Assembly: GCA_024403555.1 (NCBI GenBank)
Contig: JAKSRP010000014.1
Coordinates: 1-41,115, forward strand
Reading direction: 5' to 3'
Source: Lachnospiraceae bacterium
Lineage (GTDB): Bacteria; Bacillota; Clostridia; Lachnospirales; Lachnospiraceae
DNA length: 41,115 nucleotides
In this document: positions 17,117 through 25,053 of the stretch, piece by piece
Layout: each line of letters starts with the position of its first letter
Numbering within the stretch: position 1 is the stretch's first letter
Made by a program: the position numbers and the translations under genes
Notes under the pieces: generated by a model
Told to the model about the DNA's origin: nothing
Seen by the model: only the letters and a program-made list of their open reading frames with translations
Database searches by the model: none

Positions 17117-18595
17117 ATGTACAAAATTGGAGTTTTAGGAGCTGGTACCTGGGGTATGGCTCTGGCAAGAATGCTTGCGAATGCAGGAAATGAAGTTCGT
17201 GTGTGGTCCGCTTTGGAACGTGAAGTGGAAGAGTTTTCTAAGACTAGAAGACATCCAAATTTACCGAAGATGATCATTCCGGACGAAATCATTTTTACAA
17301 AAAATATAGAAGATGTATGTACTGACGTGGATATTATTCTTTGTGCAGTACCGTCCCCATTTGTTCGTTCAACCATTGCTTCGGCAAGACCATTTATTAA
17401 AGATGGGCAGATTATCGTTGATGTAGCAAAGGGGATTGAAGCGAATACTTTATTTACCATGACACAGGTAATTATGAGTGAGATTAATAAAGATGGATCC
17501 CATGGAAATGTGAAATTAGTAGCACTTTCCGGACCTACTCATGCAGAAGAAGTTTCTCTGGATATGCCGACAACGATTGTTTCCGCCTGCCATGATATGA
17601 ATGCAGCTGAACTCGTGCAGGACATTTTCATGAATACTTGTATGCGTGTATACACAAATGTTGATATCTTAGGTGTTGAACTTTGTGGTGCGATGAAAAA
17701 TATCATTGCACTCGCGTCTGGTATTTCCGCTGGTCTTGGCTATGGAGATAATGCAAAAGCAGCGCTTATTACAAGAGGGATGTCTGAAATTACAAGATTA
17801 GGACTTAAGATGGGATGTATGGAACAGACATTCTCCGGTTTGGCTGGTATAGGGGATTTGATCGTAACTGCTACTAGTATGCACTCTCGTAATAACAAAG
17901 CAGGTTATCTCATTGGTTCCGGTATGACACCAGAAGAAGCAAAAAAAGAAGTAGGCATGGTCGTAGAAGGGATTAATGCTCTTCCAGCAGCAATGCGTCT
18001 TATGAGACATTACCATGTTGAGATGCCTCTTACTTATGCAATCAATGCTGTGATCAATGAAGGGGCAGATGCGGGTGAAACCGTGCGCAAATTGATGGAA
18101 CGTGGCAAAAAATCTGAAATCGATAAGTCCGTCTCCACATTAGATTTTGAAAGTTCTCTTTTAAAGAGCAAAAAAGATACTGGAATGAGAAGAGTCATGA
18201 CATATGGCGGATTTGACTTACTTCATTATGGACATATCAATTTACTTCGCCGTGCAAAGGCATTAGGGGATTATCTCATTGTTGGTCTGTCTACTGATGA
18301 ATTCCGTGCAAAGGAAAAGGGTGAACCTTGCTTCTTTGATTATCAGAAGAGAAAAGAACTCTTATTATCCACTCGTTATGTAGATTTAGTTATTCCAGAA
18401 GACAGCTGGTCTCAAAAGATTCCAAATATCAAGGAATATCATATCGATGTTCTTGTTATGGGAGATCATTGGAGAGGCAAGTTTGATTATTTAAGAAATT
18501 ATGGGGTTGATGTTATTTATCTTCCACGTACACCGGAAGTATCTACCACTATGATCAAAGAAGAGGTTAAGCAGGGGGAAAATGTACCTGACTAG
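17117..18595 (+). CDS. Fusion of glycerol-3-phosphate dehydrogenase and glycerol-3-phosphate cytidylyltransferase (GpsA-TagD)
   Basis: Residues 1 to about 345 are GpsA: NAD(P)-binding GVLGAGTWGMALARML, CAVPSPFVRS, DVAKGIE, LSGPTHAEEV, and the catalytic-lysine segment GVELCGAMKNIIALASG. Residues 357-492 (136, against about 130 for free TagD) are a complete cytidylyltransferase: MTYGGFDLLHYGHINLLRRA with the HxGH motif, MGDHWRGKFD, and YLPRTPEVSTTMI, the RTxxxSTT motif. The frame is uninterrupted across the 10-residue junction. The two halves perform consecutive reactions: DHAP to sn-glycerol-3-phosphate, then CTP-dependent activation to CDP-glycerol, the donor for glycerol-phosphate polymers. 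The start was set at 17117, behind GAGG, where the Rossmann motif begins; the open frame extends upstream into feoB without support. Confidence 0.93.
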   Translation: MYKIGVLGAGTWGMALARMLANAGNEVRVWSALEREVEEFSKTRRHPNLPKMIIPDEIIFTKNIEDVCTDVDIILCAVPSPFVRSTIASARPFIKDGQIIVDVAKGIEANTLFTMTQVIMSEINKDGSHGNVKLVALSGPTHAEEVSLDMPTTIVSACHDMNAAELVQDIFMNTCMRVYTNVDILGVELCGAMKNIIALASGISAGLGYGDNAKAALITRGMSEITRLGLKMGCMEQTFSGLAGIGDLIVTATSMHSRNNKAGYLIGSGMTPEEAKKEVGMVVEGINALPAAMRLMRHYHVEMPLTYAINAVINEGADAGETVRKLMERGKKSEIDKSVSTLDFESSLLKSKKDTGMRRVMTYGGFDLLHYGHINLLRRAKALGDYLIVGLSTDEFRAKEKGEPCFFDYQKRKELLLSTRYVDLVIPEDSWSQKIPNIKEYHIDVLVMGDHWRGKFDYLRNYGVDVIYLPRTPEVSTTMIKEEVKQGENVPD

Positions 18596-18631
18596 TTTGT
18601 TCATCTGAAATGAATTTACGGGAGCAATGCT

Positions 18632-19858
18632 ATGACTTTATTGGGGAAATTAAAAGAGAAAAAGCGTCCAATGACGAAAAAAGAAAGTTTGATATTATTG
18701 TTAGTCATCATTTTTGTGGCATTCTTGATTATTCTTCCTTCTGTCATTCGTCAGGATAATGATAAAAAATATTATATGTCTTATGCTGAGTTTGTCGATA
18801 AGATGGAAGATGATAAGGTTATTTCTGTAACCATTACCGATGATAAAGTTACTTTTGAGTTAAATAATGGGGAAAAACGCAATACAGATAATCCGGATTA
18901 TGACACCTTTAAGAGAGACCTTCTAAAAAGAGGGATTGAAGTGAAGGATGGAAAAAGTATGTCTGGAGCGATTGTATTTGTAACGGATATGCTGTTTAAT
19001 ATCATTTTCTTTGCTATTATTGGGTTTTTGATCTTAAAATTCTGGCGTACGTTTGGCGGCGGTGAGTTTAAAGTAAGTGATGGTACGGATGTGTCCTTTG
19101 ATGATATTTGTGGCATGGAGGATGTGAAGGAAGAGATGATGAGTGCTGTTGAGATTTTGAAAAATCCACAGCGCTTTGCTTCCATGGGGATTCGTCCTCT
19201 GCGAGGTATCGTATTAGAAGGTCCTCCGGGAAATGGAAAGACTTTATTTGCCAAGGCCTTAGCTACAGAATGCGATGTGAATTTTATAGCTGCTAAGGGT
19301 GCAGATTTCCAGAGTGCACTTATGAGCATGGGTGCAGTTAAAACTAAGAGTCTTTTTAAGAAAGCAGCAAGAAAGAAACCTTGTATCGTATTCATAGATG
19401 AATTTGACAGTATTGGTGAGAGAAGAAATTATACCGGTACTGGAATTGATAAAGAAAATAATCGTATCATTACGACGATGTTAAATATGATGGATGGATT
19501 TGAAGAAGGTGATGGCGTGCTCGTTATTGCAGCAACAAATTCCTATCATTCCTTAGATCCTGCATTGATTCGACCAGGTCGTTTTGATTTGAAGTATCAC
19601 ATTGGAAATCCAGATATTCCGACGATTTTACAGCTGATTGAGCTTTATACGATTGGAAAAGGCATTTCTTCCGATTTAGATAAGGAAGAATCAGCGAAAT
19701 CTTTTGAAGGATTAAGCTGTGCGGCGATTGAAACAATCATCAATGAAGCGTCGTCTATGGCAATTCATAATGGAGGAAGAACAATCGGCCCAGTCTTAAT
19801 TGAAGAGGCAAGAAGAAGAACTGGTCTTTTACCAACTGAGCATGGAGAAGAAGCATGA
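18632..19858 (+). CDS. FtsH-like membrane AAA ATPase lacking the protease domain
   Basis: The 408-residue protein has the FtsH layout: transmembrane helix (20-38), extracytoplasmic domain with YAEFVDKMEDDKVISVTI, second helix (115-137), then an AAA module with GMEDVKEEM, Walker A GPPGNGKT (197-204), Walker B IVFIDE (252-257), second region of homology NRIITTMLNMMDGF, and arginine fingers in LIRPGRFD (R314, R317). It ends after the AAA lid (SFEGLSCAAIETIINEA), where FtsH would continue about 200 residues with the HExxH zinc protease; no such motif is present. In the pore loop, FtsH FVG is replaced by LMS (GADFQSALMSMGAVKTK). It therefore looks like a pseudo-protease remodeller or scaffold. GGGAG precedes the ATG, 36 bases after the GpsA-TagD gene; its TGA overlaps the next ATG. 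Confidence 0.9.
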   Translation: MTLLGKLKEKKRPMTKKESLILLLVIIFVAFLIILPSVIRQDNDKKYYMSYAEFVDKMEDDKVISVTITDDKVTFELNNGEKRNTDNPDYDTFKRDLLKRGIEVKDGKSMSGAIVFVTDMLFNIIFFAIIGFLILKFWRTFGGGEFKVSDGTDVSFDDICGMEDVKEEMMSAVEILKNPQRFASMGIRPLRGIVLEGPPGNGKTLFAKALATECDVNFIAAKGADFQSALMSMGAVKTKSLFKKAARKKPCIVFIDEFDSIGERRNYTGTGIDKENNRIITTMLNMMDGFEEGDGVLVIAATNSYHSLDPALIRPGRFDLKYHIGNPDIPTILQLIELYTIGKGISSDLDKEESAKSFEGLSCAAIETIINEASSMAIHNGGRTIGPVLIEEARRRTGLLPTEHGEEA

Positions 19859-20871
19859 AAGTAATTTTTCTTGATGTGGATGGGGTATTAAACTCCATGG
19901 CCTATTATCAAAACGTTACGGATGTCTTTGAAGAGGCGATTGATCCGGATAAGGTGAAAAATCTGGCTCGAATTGTTGAGGAGACAGGGGCTAATATTGT
20001 ATTAACCTCATCCTGGCGTGGTGGCTGGGAAAAGGACATTTTGCAATGTGGAGAAGATGGTGCGATTTTAACTCGTGCTCTTGCACAGGAGAAATTGACG
20101 ATTTTTGATAAAACAGGTGCATCTAGCGTTTATCGCAGGGAAGGGCGTTCGCTTGAGGTGCTTGAATGGATGAAACTGTGTCCGAAACTTTATGGAGAAA
20201 AGGTAGAACAGTTCGTTATTATCGATGATAATGATTTTGGCTGGGCAAAGCATAATCTGGATGCATATTGGGTGGAAACAGACTTTTTAGGTCCGGCTCT
20301 TGATCAAGCACATACAGACGCGGCAATTGAAATCCTGAATAGACCGGTAAAACGAAAGATGATTTTTTTAGTAGAACAGGATTATAAAAAATTTTATGAT
20401 GGATTGATTGCAAAGCTTGGATTAAAACCAGAGCTGATGAGTCTGATAAAAAAGGTAAATAAGCTGATTACGTTGTTTATGTATCTGGCCTATCCGCTTA
20501 CAGTAGCCTGGATGATTTATCAGCGTGATCTTCGAGTAATCAAGGTTATCCTTGTTCCTGGAATCTTTTTTGTACTGGTGTCGTTTTTTCGAAAGAAGAT
20601 TAACCGAAAGCGCCCGTATGAAACCTGGGAAATCGATAATCTGATCAAAAAAGATACAAAAGGACAATCTATGCCGAGCAGGCATGTGTTTTCTTCGACG
20701 ATCATATCTATGGCATTTTGTTTTTTATGCTGGCCAATTGGTGTGATTTGTTTAGGCCTTAGTGCCTTAGAGGCTGTCATTCGTGTAGTTGGCGGTGTTC
20801 ATTATCCTTCGGATGTAGTTGTGGGATATGTAGTTGGGATTTTGTCTGGACTTTTGATTTTTATACTTTAA
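19855..20871 (+). CDS. HAD-family domain fused to a PAP2 membrane phosphatase
   Basis: Residues 1 to about 165 form a HAD-like domain (nucleophile motif FLDVDGVLN with D7 and D9, NIVLTSSWRGGW, VIIDDND) resembling the HAD domain found in RNA-repair-type fusions. Residues 195-338 form an integral-membrane PAP2 domain with hydrophobic helices and the three motifs: RKKINRKRP, PSRHVFSS and IRVVGGVHYPSD. PAP2 enzymes dephosphorylate lipid phosphates such as phosphatidate, phosphatidylglycerol phosphate or undecaprenyl diphosphate. There is no signal peptide, so the HAD part is probably cytoplasmic. The start ATG overlaps the stop of the FtsH-like gene (ATGA), so the two are translationally coupled. 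A small GCGAAA-TTG-TTTCGC hairpin follows the stop. Substrate unknown. Confidence 0.87.
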   Translation: MKVIFLDVDGVLNSMAYYQNVTDVFEEAIDPDKVKNLARIVEETGANIVLTSSWRGGWEKDILQCGEDGAILTRALAQEKLTIFDKTGASSVYRREGRSLEVLEWMKLCPKLYGEKVEQFVIIDDNDFGWAKHNLDAYWVETDFLGPALDQAHTDAAIEILNRPVKRKMIFLVEQDYKKFYDGLIAKLGLKPELMSLIKKVNKLITLFMYLAYPLTVAWMIYQRDLRVIKVILVPGIFFVLVSFFRKKINRKRPYETWEIDNLIKKDTKGQSMPSRHVFSSTIISMAFCFLCWPIGVICLGLSALEAVIRVVGGVHYPSDVVVGYVVGILSGLLIFIL

Positions 20872-20944
20872 GCGAAATTGTTTCGCGTAATAAATATTAG
20901 AATGTAAATAACCCTACAGAGGAGAAATATAGAAATAAATAATT

Positions 20945-22276
20945 ATGGATATAGAATTATCAGTTCGTAATTCAATTTCATATGGTTTGGGCGGGTTTGG
21001 AAAAAATATCGCTTATGGGATTGTAGCTTCTTATACGTTGTATTATTACAACTCTGTCCTTGGAATCAGTGCATCCTTTGTGGCAATGCTTTTGATGATT
21101 GCCCGTGTTTTCGATGCATTTAACGATCCATTGATGGGTGTAGTGGTTGCTAAGACAAGAAGTAAGTATGGCAGATACAAGCCGTGGATTTTAACCGGTG
21201 CTTTGACAAATGCTATTGTCATGTATGCGATGTTTAGCGTGCCTCATTTTCTTGCTGGAACGGGGCTTCGTATGTATGTGACGATTACCTACTTTTTATG
21301 TGGAATCACTTATACGCTTTCGGATATTCCTTACTGGTCGATCATTCCGGCGATTACAAGGCCGGGTGCAGGAAGAGAAAAGCTGACCGTCTTTGCAAGA
21401 ACATTTTCTGGGATTGGGGCAGCACTTCCAACGATTATTACGATGTCACTCGTTGCATTTTTAGGCCGTGGCGAGACGAGAGAAGCATACCGTCTTGGAT
21501 TTTCCAGACTTGTGTTGATTATTTCTATTATTTATGCAATTACGACAATTATGACATTTTTGGCGTTGCCAAATAATGAACTTTCTACGCCACAGGATTC
21601 TTCGGTCAAAGAACTTCTTAGCGCCTTATTCACCAATGACCAGGCGATGAATCTGGCACTCATCATCATTTGTTTTAATGCTGCTATTCAGATGACGCTG
21701 AATCTGGCTTTGTATATGTTCCAGTATGATATTGGAGATGCAGGGCAGTATTCCATGTTTATGATGATTAGTGGGGGGATGCAGCTGATTGCTATGACGA
21801 CCATCTATCCAATAGCAAGAAAGAAATTCAGTAATCGAGAGATTTTTCTGACTGCATGCGTAGTGGCAATTTTGGGATATCTGATAGTGACTGGAATCAT
21901 CTTTATCCATAAGCTCACCATTTGGTCGTTGATCATTCCTGGTATATGTGTATCTTATGCAAATGGTATTGGATACGTGCAGACGACCATTTTTGTGGCG
22001 GGAGCGATCGATTATGGAGAAGCAAAAAGTGGAAAGAGAAATGACAGTATCATTTCTTCGCTTCAGACATTGATGATAAAATTCTCTTCTGCGATGGCAG
22101 TTTTCGTTGCAGGAACAGGAATTGATTTTGTAGGTCTTGAGGTACATGCTGTGGAACAGACGATGATAACGTTAAGACTGCTTCGTGCTCTGTTTGCTGT
22201 GCCACCACTTATTTTTATGATCATCGCATTGTTTATGTTTATGCGAAAGAAAACCTTGGGAGTTGATGAAATATGA
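20945..22276 (+). CDS. GPH-family (MelB-like) sugar:cation symporter
   Basis: A 443-residue polytopic membrane protein with 12 predicted helices. The N-terminus (ISYGLGGFGKNIAYGIVASY), ARVFDAFNDPLMGVVVAKTR and GRYKPWILTG are typical of glycoside-pentoside-hexuronide symporters, which bring in sugars or glycosides with Na+ or H+. ITYTLSDIPYWSIIPAIT in helix 4 and the central loop also fit. The substrate cannot be named; no glycosidase gene is adjacent. The strong AGGAG site lies about 20 bases before the ATG, unusually far, and no other start with better spacing exists. It overlaps the next gene by 4 bases. Confidence 0.92.
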   Translation: MDIELSVRNSISYGLGGFGKNIAYGIVASYTLYYYNSVLGISASFVAMLLMIARVFDAFNDPLMGVVVAKTRSKYGRYKPWILTGALTNAIVMYAMFSVPHFLAGTGLRMYVTITYFLCGITYTLSDIPYWSIIPAITRPGAGREKLTVFARTFSGIGAALPTIITMSLVAFLGRGETREAYRLGFSRLVLIISIIYAITTIMTFLALPNNELSTPQDSSVKELLSALFTNDQAMNLALIIICFNAAIQMTLNLALYMFQYDIGDAGQYSMFMMISGGMQLIAMTTIYPIARKKFSNREIFLTACVVAILGYLIVTGIIFIHKLTIWSLIIPGICVSYANGIGYVQTTIFVAGAIDYGEAKSGKRNDSIISSLQTLMIKFSSAMAVFVAGTGIDFVGLEVHAVEQTMITLRLLRALFAVPPLIFMIIALFMFMRKKTLGVDEI

Positions 22277-22821
22277 GATTTTTTGGAACCGTACCATTAA
22301 CAACACAAAATTTATATCTTCGAAGATATCATATAAATGATGTTCCGGCGCTTCATAAGATTGGAAGTGATCCGAAGGTTAATCAATATATCACGTTTAC
22401 TCCTTGTAAGACACTGCAAGGTACGAAAGATTTTGTGATGATCAATCTGCAGGAGTATCGCAATGACCAGTCCTTTTTTGGCTGGGCGATTACGAAAGAT
22501 GACAAATTAGTGGGTTCCATCGGAACCTATAACATGGACAGAGAGAACGAAAGCTGTGAGGTAGGATATAATATCAGCAGTGAACACTGGAATGAGGGGA
22601 TTGCTACAGAGAGCCTTCAGGCAGTGCTAAAATACCTGTTTGAGAACATTCAGATGCATAAGGTATATGCATCCTTCCATGTAGATAATGTGGCATCGAA
22701 AAAAGTGCTTGAAAAATGTGGGATGAGTTATGAAGGGACCGCAAGAGAGCAGATTAAGGAAAAGGATGGGAGTTTTAGTGATTTGATTTATTATGGGATT
22801 ACGGCTGGGGAGTATTTTTAG
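22273..22821 (+). CDS. GNAT acetyltransferase, RimJ/RimL type
   Basis: A 182-residue N-acetyltransferase that moves acetyl from acetyl-CoA to an amine. RimL-like features include TQNLYLRRYHINDVPALHKIG at the N-terminus (cut here to the core), FFGWAITKDDKLVGSIGTY, EVGYNISSEHWNEGIATESL (acetyl-CoA region) and ASFHVDNVASKKVLEKCGM. The acceptor may be ribosomal protein, other protein or small amine. It overlaps the symporter gene by ATGA, so the two are co-translated. A terminator lies about 130 bases downstream. Confidence 0.9.
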   Translation: MRFFGTVPLTTQNLYLRRYHINDVPALHKIGSDPKVNQYITFTPCKTLQGTKDFVMINLQEYRNDQSFFGWAITKDDKLVGSIGTYNMDRENESCEVGYNISSEHWNEGIATESLQAVLKYLFENIQMHKVYASFHVDNVASKKVLEKCGMSYEGTAREQIKEKDGSFSDLIYYGITAGEYF

Positions 22822-22951
22822 CTTTTGATTGATTGTGTCTCCTGGCTTTCCGCGTTCATCAAACAGATGTAATCAAAAAAGATGAGTACTACGACTAAGC
22901 AGTCCTTTTTATTGCTTATCGCATATGTCTTTTCTATCAATGTACATCTTC

Positions 22952-23006
22952 AAAAAATCCGTATTAGACGGACATGTATCATGTTCGCCTAATACGGATT
23001 TTTTTT
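22952..23006. terminator. Strong bidirectional terminator
   Basis: AATCCGTATTAG and CTAATACGGATT form a 12-bp perfect outer stem, continued after one mismatch by CGGACATG against CATGTTCG (one G-T pair), with a three-base loop. It is flanked by six A residues on one side and eight T residues on the other. Confidence 0.95.
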
Positions 23007-23456
23007 CGCTGTTCATTGGATAAAAGACATCCTGTGAAACAGACGGAAGCGATTTGGTCAGTTTATTATGTAGTCGTGCTATGTAGTTATGATATGAAAT
23101 GATTATGGAATCCCTCTTTTGAGACTTTCATTTTAATATGAGGTATTGTGATGCTCAAATGTTCCTCATTCGGTTGAAATATTTCTAAAAGAGTATATAC
23201 TTTCTGTTCTTGTTCCTCTTTCACGCTATTTAATCTGTAAAAGAGTATAGAAAACTTACAAATTGTCGTGATCAACTTGCTTTTTGATTCATTTTCGCTG
23301 AAGTGATCATTGATTTTAGGCGAAAAGATACCTCATTTAGCAAGTCGATTTGTCGAAAGAGGTACTCAGTCAATGAAGTACTACTCATCTAGCCGTGGAA
23401 GTACAAAAAAGAGGTATGCGCACCTCAAATATATACTCATTTCAATTATTACAAGG

Positions 23457-23486
23457 TTATAAGAGCAACAATTATAAGAGCAACAA
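23457..23486 (+). repeat. 15-bp perfect tandem duplication
   Basis: TTATAAGAGCAACAA occurs twice head to tail without a spacer, in non-coding DNA. This suggests a recent slippage event. Confidence 0.9.
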
Positions 23487-23511
23487 GAATATCCACAAGA
23501 TAAAACCCGAC

Positions 23512-23542
23512 AAAAAAGAGCCCATGGCAAAACCACAGGCTC
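23512..23542 (-). terminator. Terminator of the PurF-like gene
   Basis: On the minus strand GAGCCTGTGG-TTTTG-CCATGGGCTC forms a 10-bp stem with two G-T pairs, followed by TTTTTT. It lies 13 bases after the stop codon. Confidence 0.88.
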
Positions 23543-23554
23543 AGTCTAAATTTT

Positions 23555-24964
23555 TTATTCTCTTCCATCCCAGCAATAAGTACATAATTTATCTGGGTCA
23601 ATTTCAACAGATGCTAACATGTCGTCTAATCGATGATAACGAAGGGAAGTAAATCCCATCTGTTCACAGATTTTATCAACCATCTGCTGGTATTCTTTTG
23701 TATCTGGATCACAGTATGGTGTAAGGTCAATGTCGGTCTGACCTGGGTTTAATTCACAGATGACTCTTCTTGCAATTAAATCCATATCGGATTTGGAACG
23801 AGAGAAGTTTAAGTATTTACAGCCAAACATGATTGGTGGACATGCTGGTCGTACGTGAACTTCACTTGCACCATTTGCAAATAAGTATTCTGTTGTTTCA
23901 CGAAGCTGTGTTCCACGAACGATAGAGTCGTCGATGATAACCATGCTCTTGTCTTTGATTAAGTCTTCAACCGGAAGAATCTTCATCTTGGCAATCATAT
24001 CACGCTTATTCTGTGTTGTAGGCATGAAAGAACGTGGCCAGGTTGGTGTGTACTTGATAAATGGTCTCTGGAAAGGAATTTCAGATTTCATGGAATAACC
24101 AACTGCATGAGCAGTACCAGAGTCAGGCACACCGGCAACTAAATCAGCCTTAACATCATCACGTTTTGCAAGGTATTCACCACAGTTATAACGCATTCGT
24201 TCTACAGAGATGCCTTCGTAAGAAGCAGAAGGGTAACCATAGTAAATCCATAAGAATGTACAGATCTTCATCTTAGAACCAGGATTAACGAGTGTTTTTG
24301 GTCCATCTTCTGTGAAGATGACAACTTCACCAGGTCCAAGTTCACGGAAGTTTTTGTATCCAAGATTTAAGTAGGAATAATTTTCAAATGCGAAGCACCA
24401 GGATCCATCTTTGTGACCTACGGAAACTGGAGTACGGCCCATCTTATCACGTGCAACATAGATTCCGTCTGGAGTCATAAGTGCAAATGTCATGGAACCA
24501 TCGATGATTTCCTGTGCATACTGGATACCTTCGATTAAGTTTTTCTTGGAATTGATAATGGCAGCGACAAGTTCTGTCTGGTTGATCAGTCCGCCACTCA
24601 TCTCCATAAAATGAGTATTCCCATTGTTGATGATCTGGTTGAGAATTTCTTCTTCGTTGTTGATTTTACCAACCGTAACGATGGAATAAGATCCATGACG
24701 GGAACGAACGTTAACTGGCTGTGGTTCATAGTCAGAGATACAGCCAAGACCCATGCGGCCTTTCATAGAGTTCATGTCACGGTCAAACTTTGTACGGAAT
24801 GGGCTGTTTTCGATGTTGTGGATCGCACGGTCAAATCCGCGTTCATCATCGTAAAATACCATACCGGCTCTTCGTGTTCCTAAATGAGAATGGTAATCTG
24901 TGCCGAAGAATACGTCAAATACAACGTCTTCCTTTTTAGAAATAGCACCAAAAAATCCTCCCAT
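23555..24964 (-). CDS. PurF-like amidophosphoribosyltransferase without the glutaminase cysteine
   Basis: The 469-residue protein has a class II glutamine-amidotransferase-like N-terminal domain and a phosphoribosyltransferase domain with the PRPP loop MVIIDDSIVRGTQ (341-353). PurF makes phosphoribosylamine from PRPP and glutamine, the first step of purine synthesis. Here the N-terminus is MGGFFGAI; PurF needs cysteine as the mature first residue, and no cysteine occurs before position 75. The start is firm, with GAGGAGG 7 bases upstream. Cysteines at 235 (CTFLWIYYGYP), 382, 461 and 464 match the order and context of the four [4Fe-4S] ligands in B. subtilis PurF. It may use free ammonia, or act as a regulatory paralogue; a canonical purF would then lie elsewhere. 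Confidence 0.88.
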   Translation of the reverse strand: MGGFFGAISKKEDVVFDVFFGTDYHSHLGTRRAGMVFYDDERGFDRAIHNIENSPFRTKFDRDMNSMKGRMGLGCISDYEPQPVNVRSRHGSYSIVTVGKINNEEEILNQIINNGNTHFMEMSGGLINQTELVAAIINSKKNLIEGIQYAQEIIDGSMTFALMTPDGIYVARDKMGRTPVSVGHKDGSWCFAFENYSYLNLGYKNFRELGPGEVVIFTEDGPKTLVNPGSKMKICTFLWIYYGYPSASYEGISVERMRYNCGEYLAKRDDVKADLVAGVPDSGTAHAVGYSMKSEIPFQRPFIKYTPTWPRSFMPTTQNKRDMIAKMKILPVEDLIKDKSMVIIDDSIVRGTQLRETTEYLFANGASEVHVRPACPPIMFGCKYLNFSRSKSDMDLIARRVICELNPGQTDIDLTPYCDPDTKEYQQMVDKICEQMGFTSLRYHRLDDMLASVEIDPDKLCTYCWDGRE

Positions 24965-24981
24965 AATATTTCCTCCTCTGT

Positions 24982-24994
24982 GTTCATAATGAAC
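24982..24994. promoter_or_regulatory. Palindrome just upstream of the PurF-like gene
   Basis: GTTCATAATGAAC is a perfect 13-bp palindrome located 18-30 bases before the start codon, immediately upstream of the ribosome binding site. It is a candidate operator. It does not match the long PurR box of Bacillus. Confidence 0.4.
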
Positions 24995-25053
24995 AAAAAA
25001 TAATTAAAATTTGCTTAAAAATTCAACACTTTTTAATTTTGCTTTAAGATGAA

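Larger units (their letters stand above)
22822..23511. other. Gene-free stretch between converging genes
   Basis: Apart from the terminator at 22952-23006, I find nothing convincing here. Short open frames at 23087-23275 (-) and 23395-23652 (+) lack ribosome binding sites. Degenerate GAGGTA-type direct repeats occur near 23140, 23360 and 23411. A 7-bp inverted pair TTTTCGC (23292) and GCGAAAA (23320), the octamer GCAAGTCG (23340) and a 15-bp tandem duplication (23457-23486) also occur. It resembles decayed sequence. Confidence 0.5.

Noticed and set aside
21626-22147. 173-codon minus-strand frame
   Set aside because: Long, but fully antisense to the GPH symporter gene. Its His/Asn/Ser-rich composition is what an antisense of membrane-helix codons gives.
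23087-23275. 62-codon minus-strand frame in the gene-free stretch
   Set aside because: Begins with TTG without a ribosome binding site and shows no recognisable motif.
22822-23511. CRISPR array or insertion sequence in the repeat-bearing gap
   Set aside because: Repeats are short, degenerate and irregularly spaced, with no transposase or cas gene nearby.
23395-23652. 85-codon plus-strand frame
   Set aside because: Runs over the PurF-like terminator and the end of that gene, and contains the tandem duplication. No start signal.
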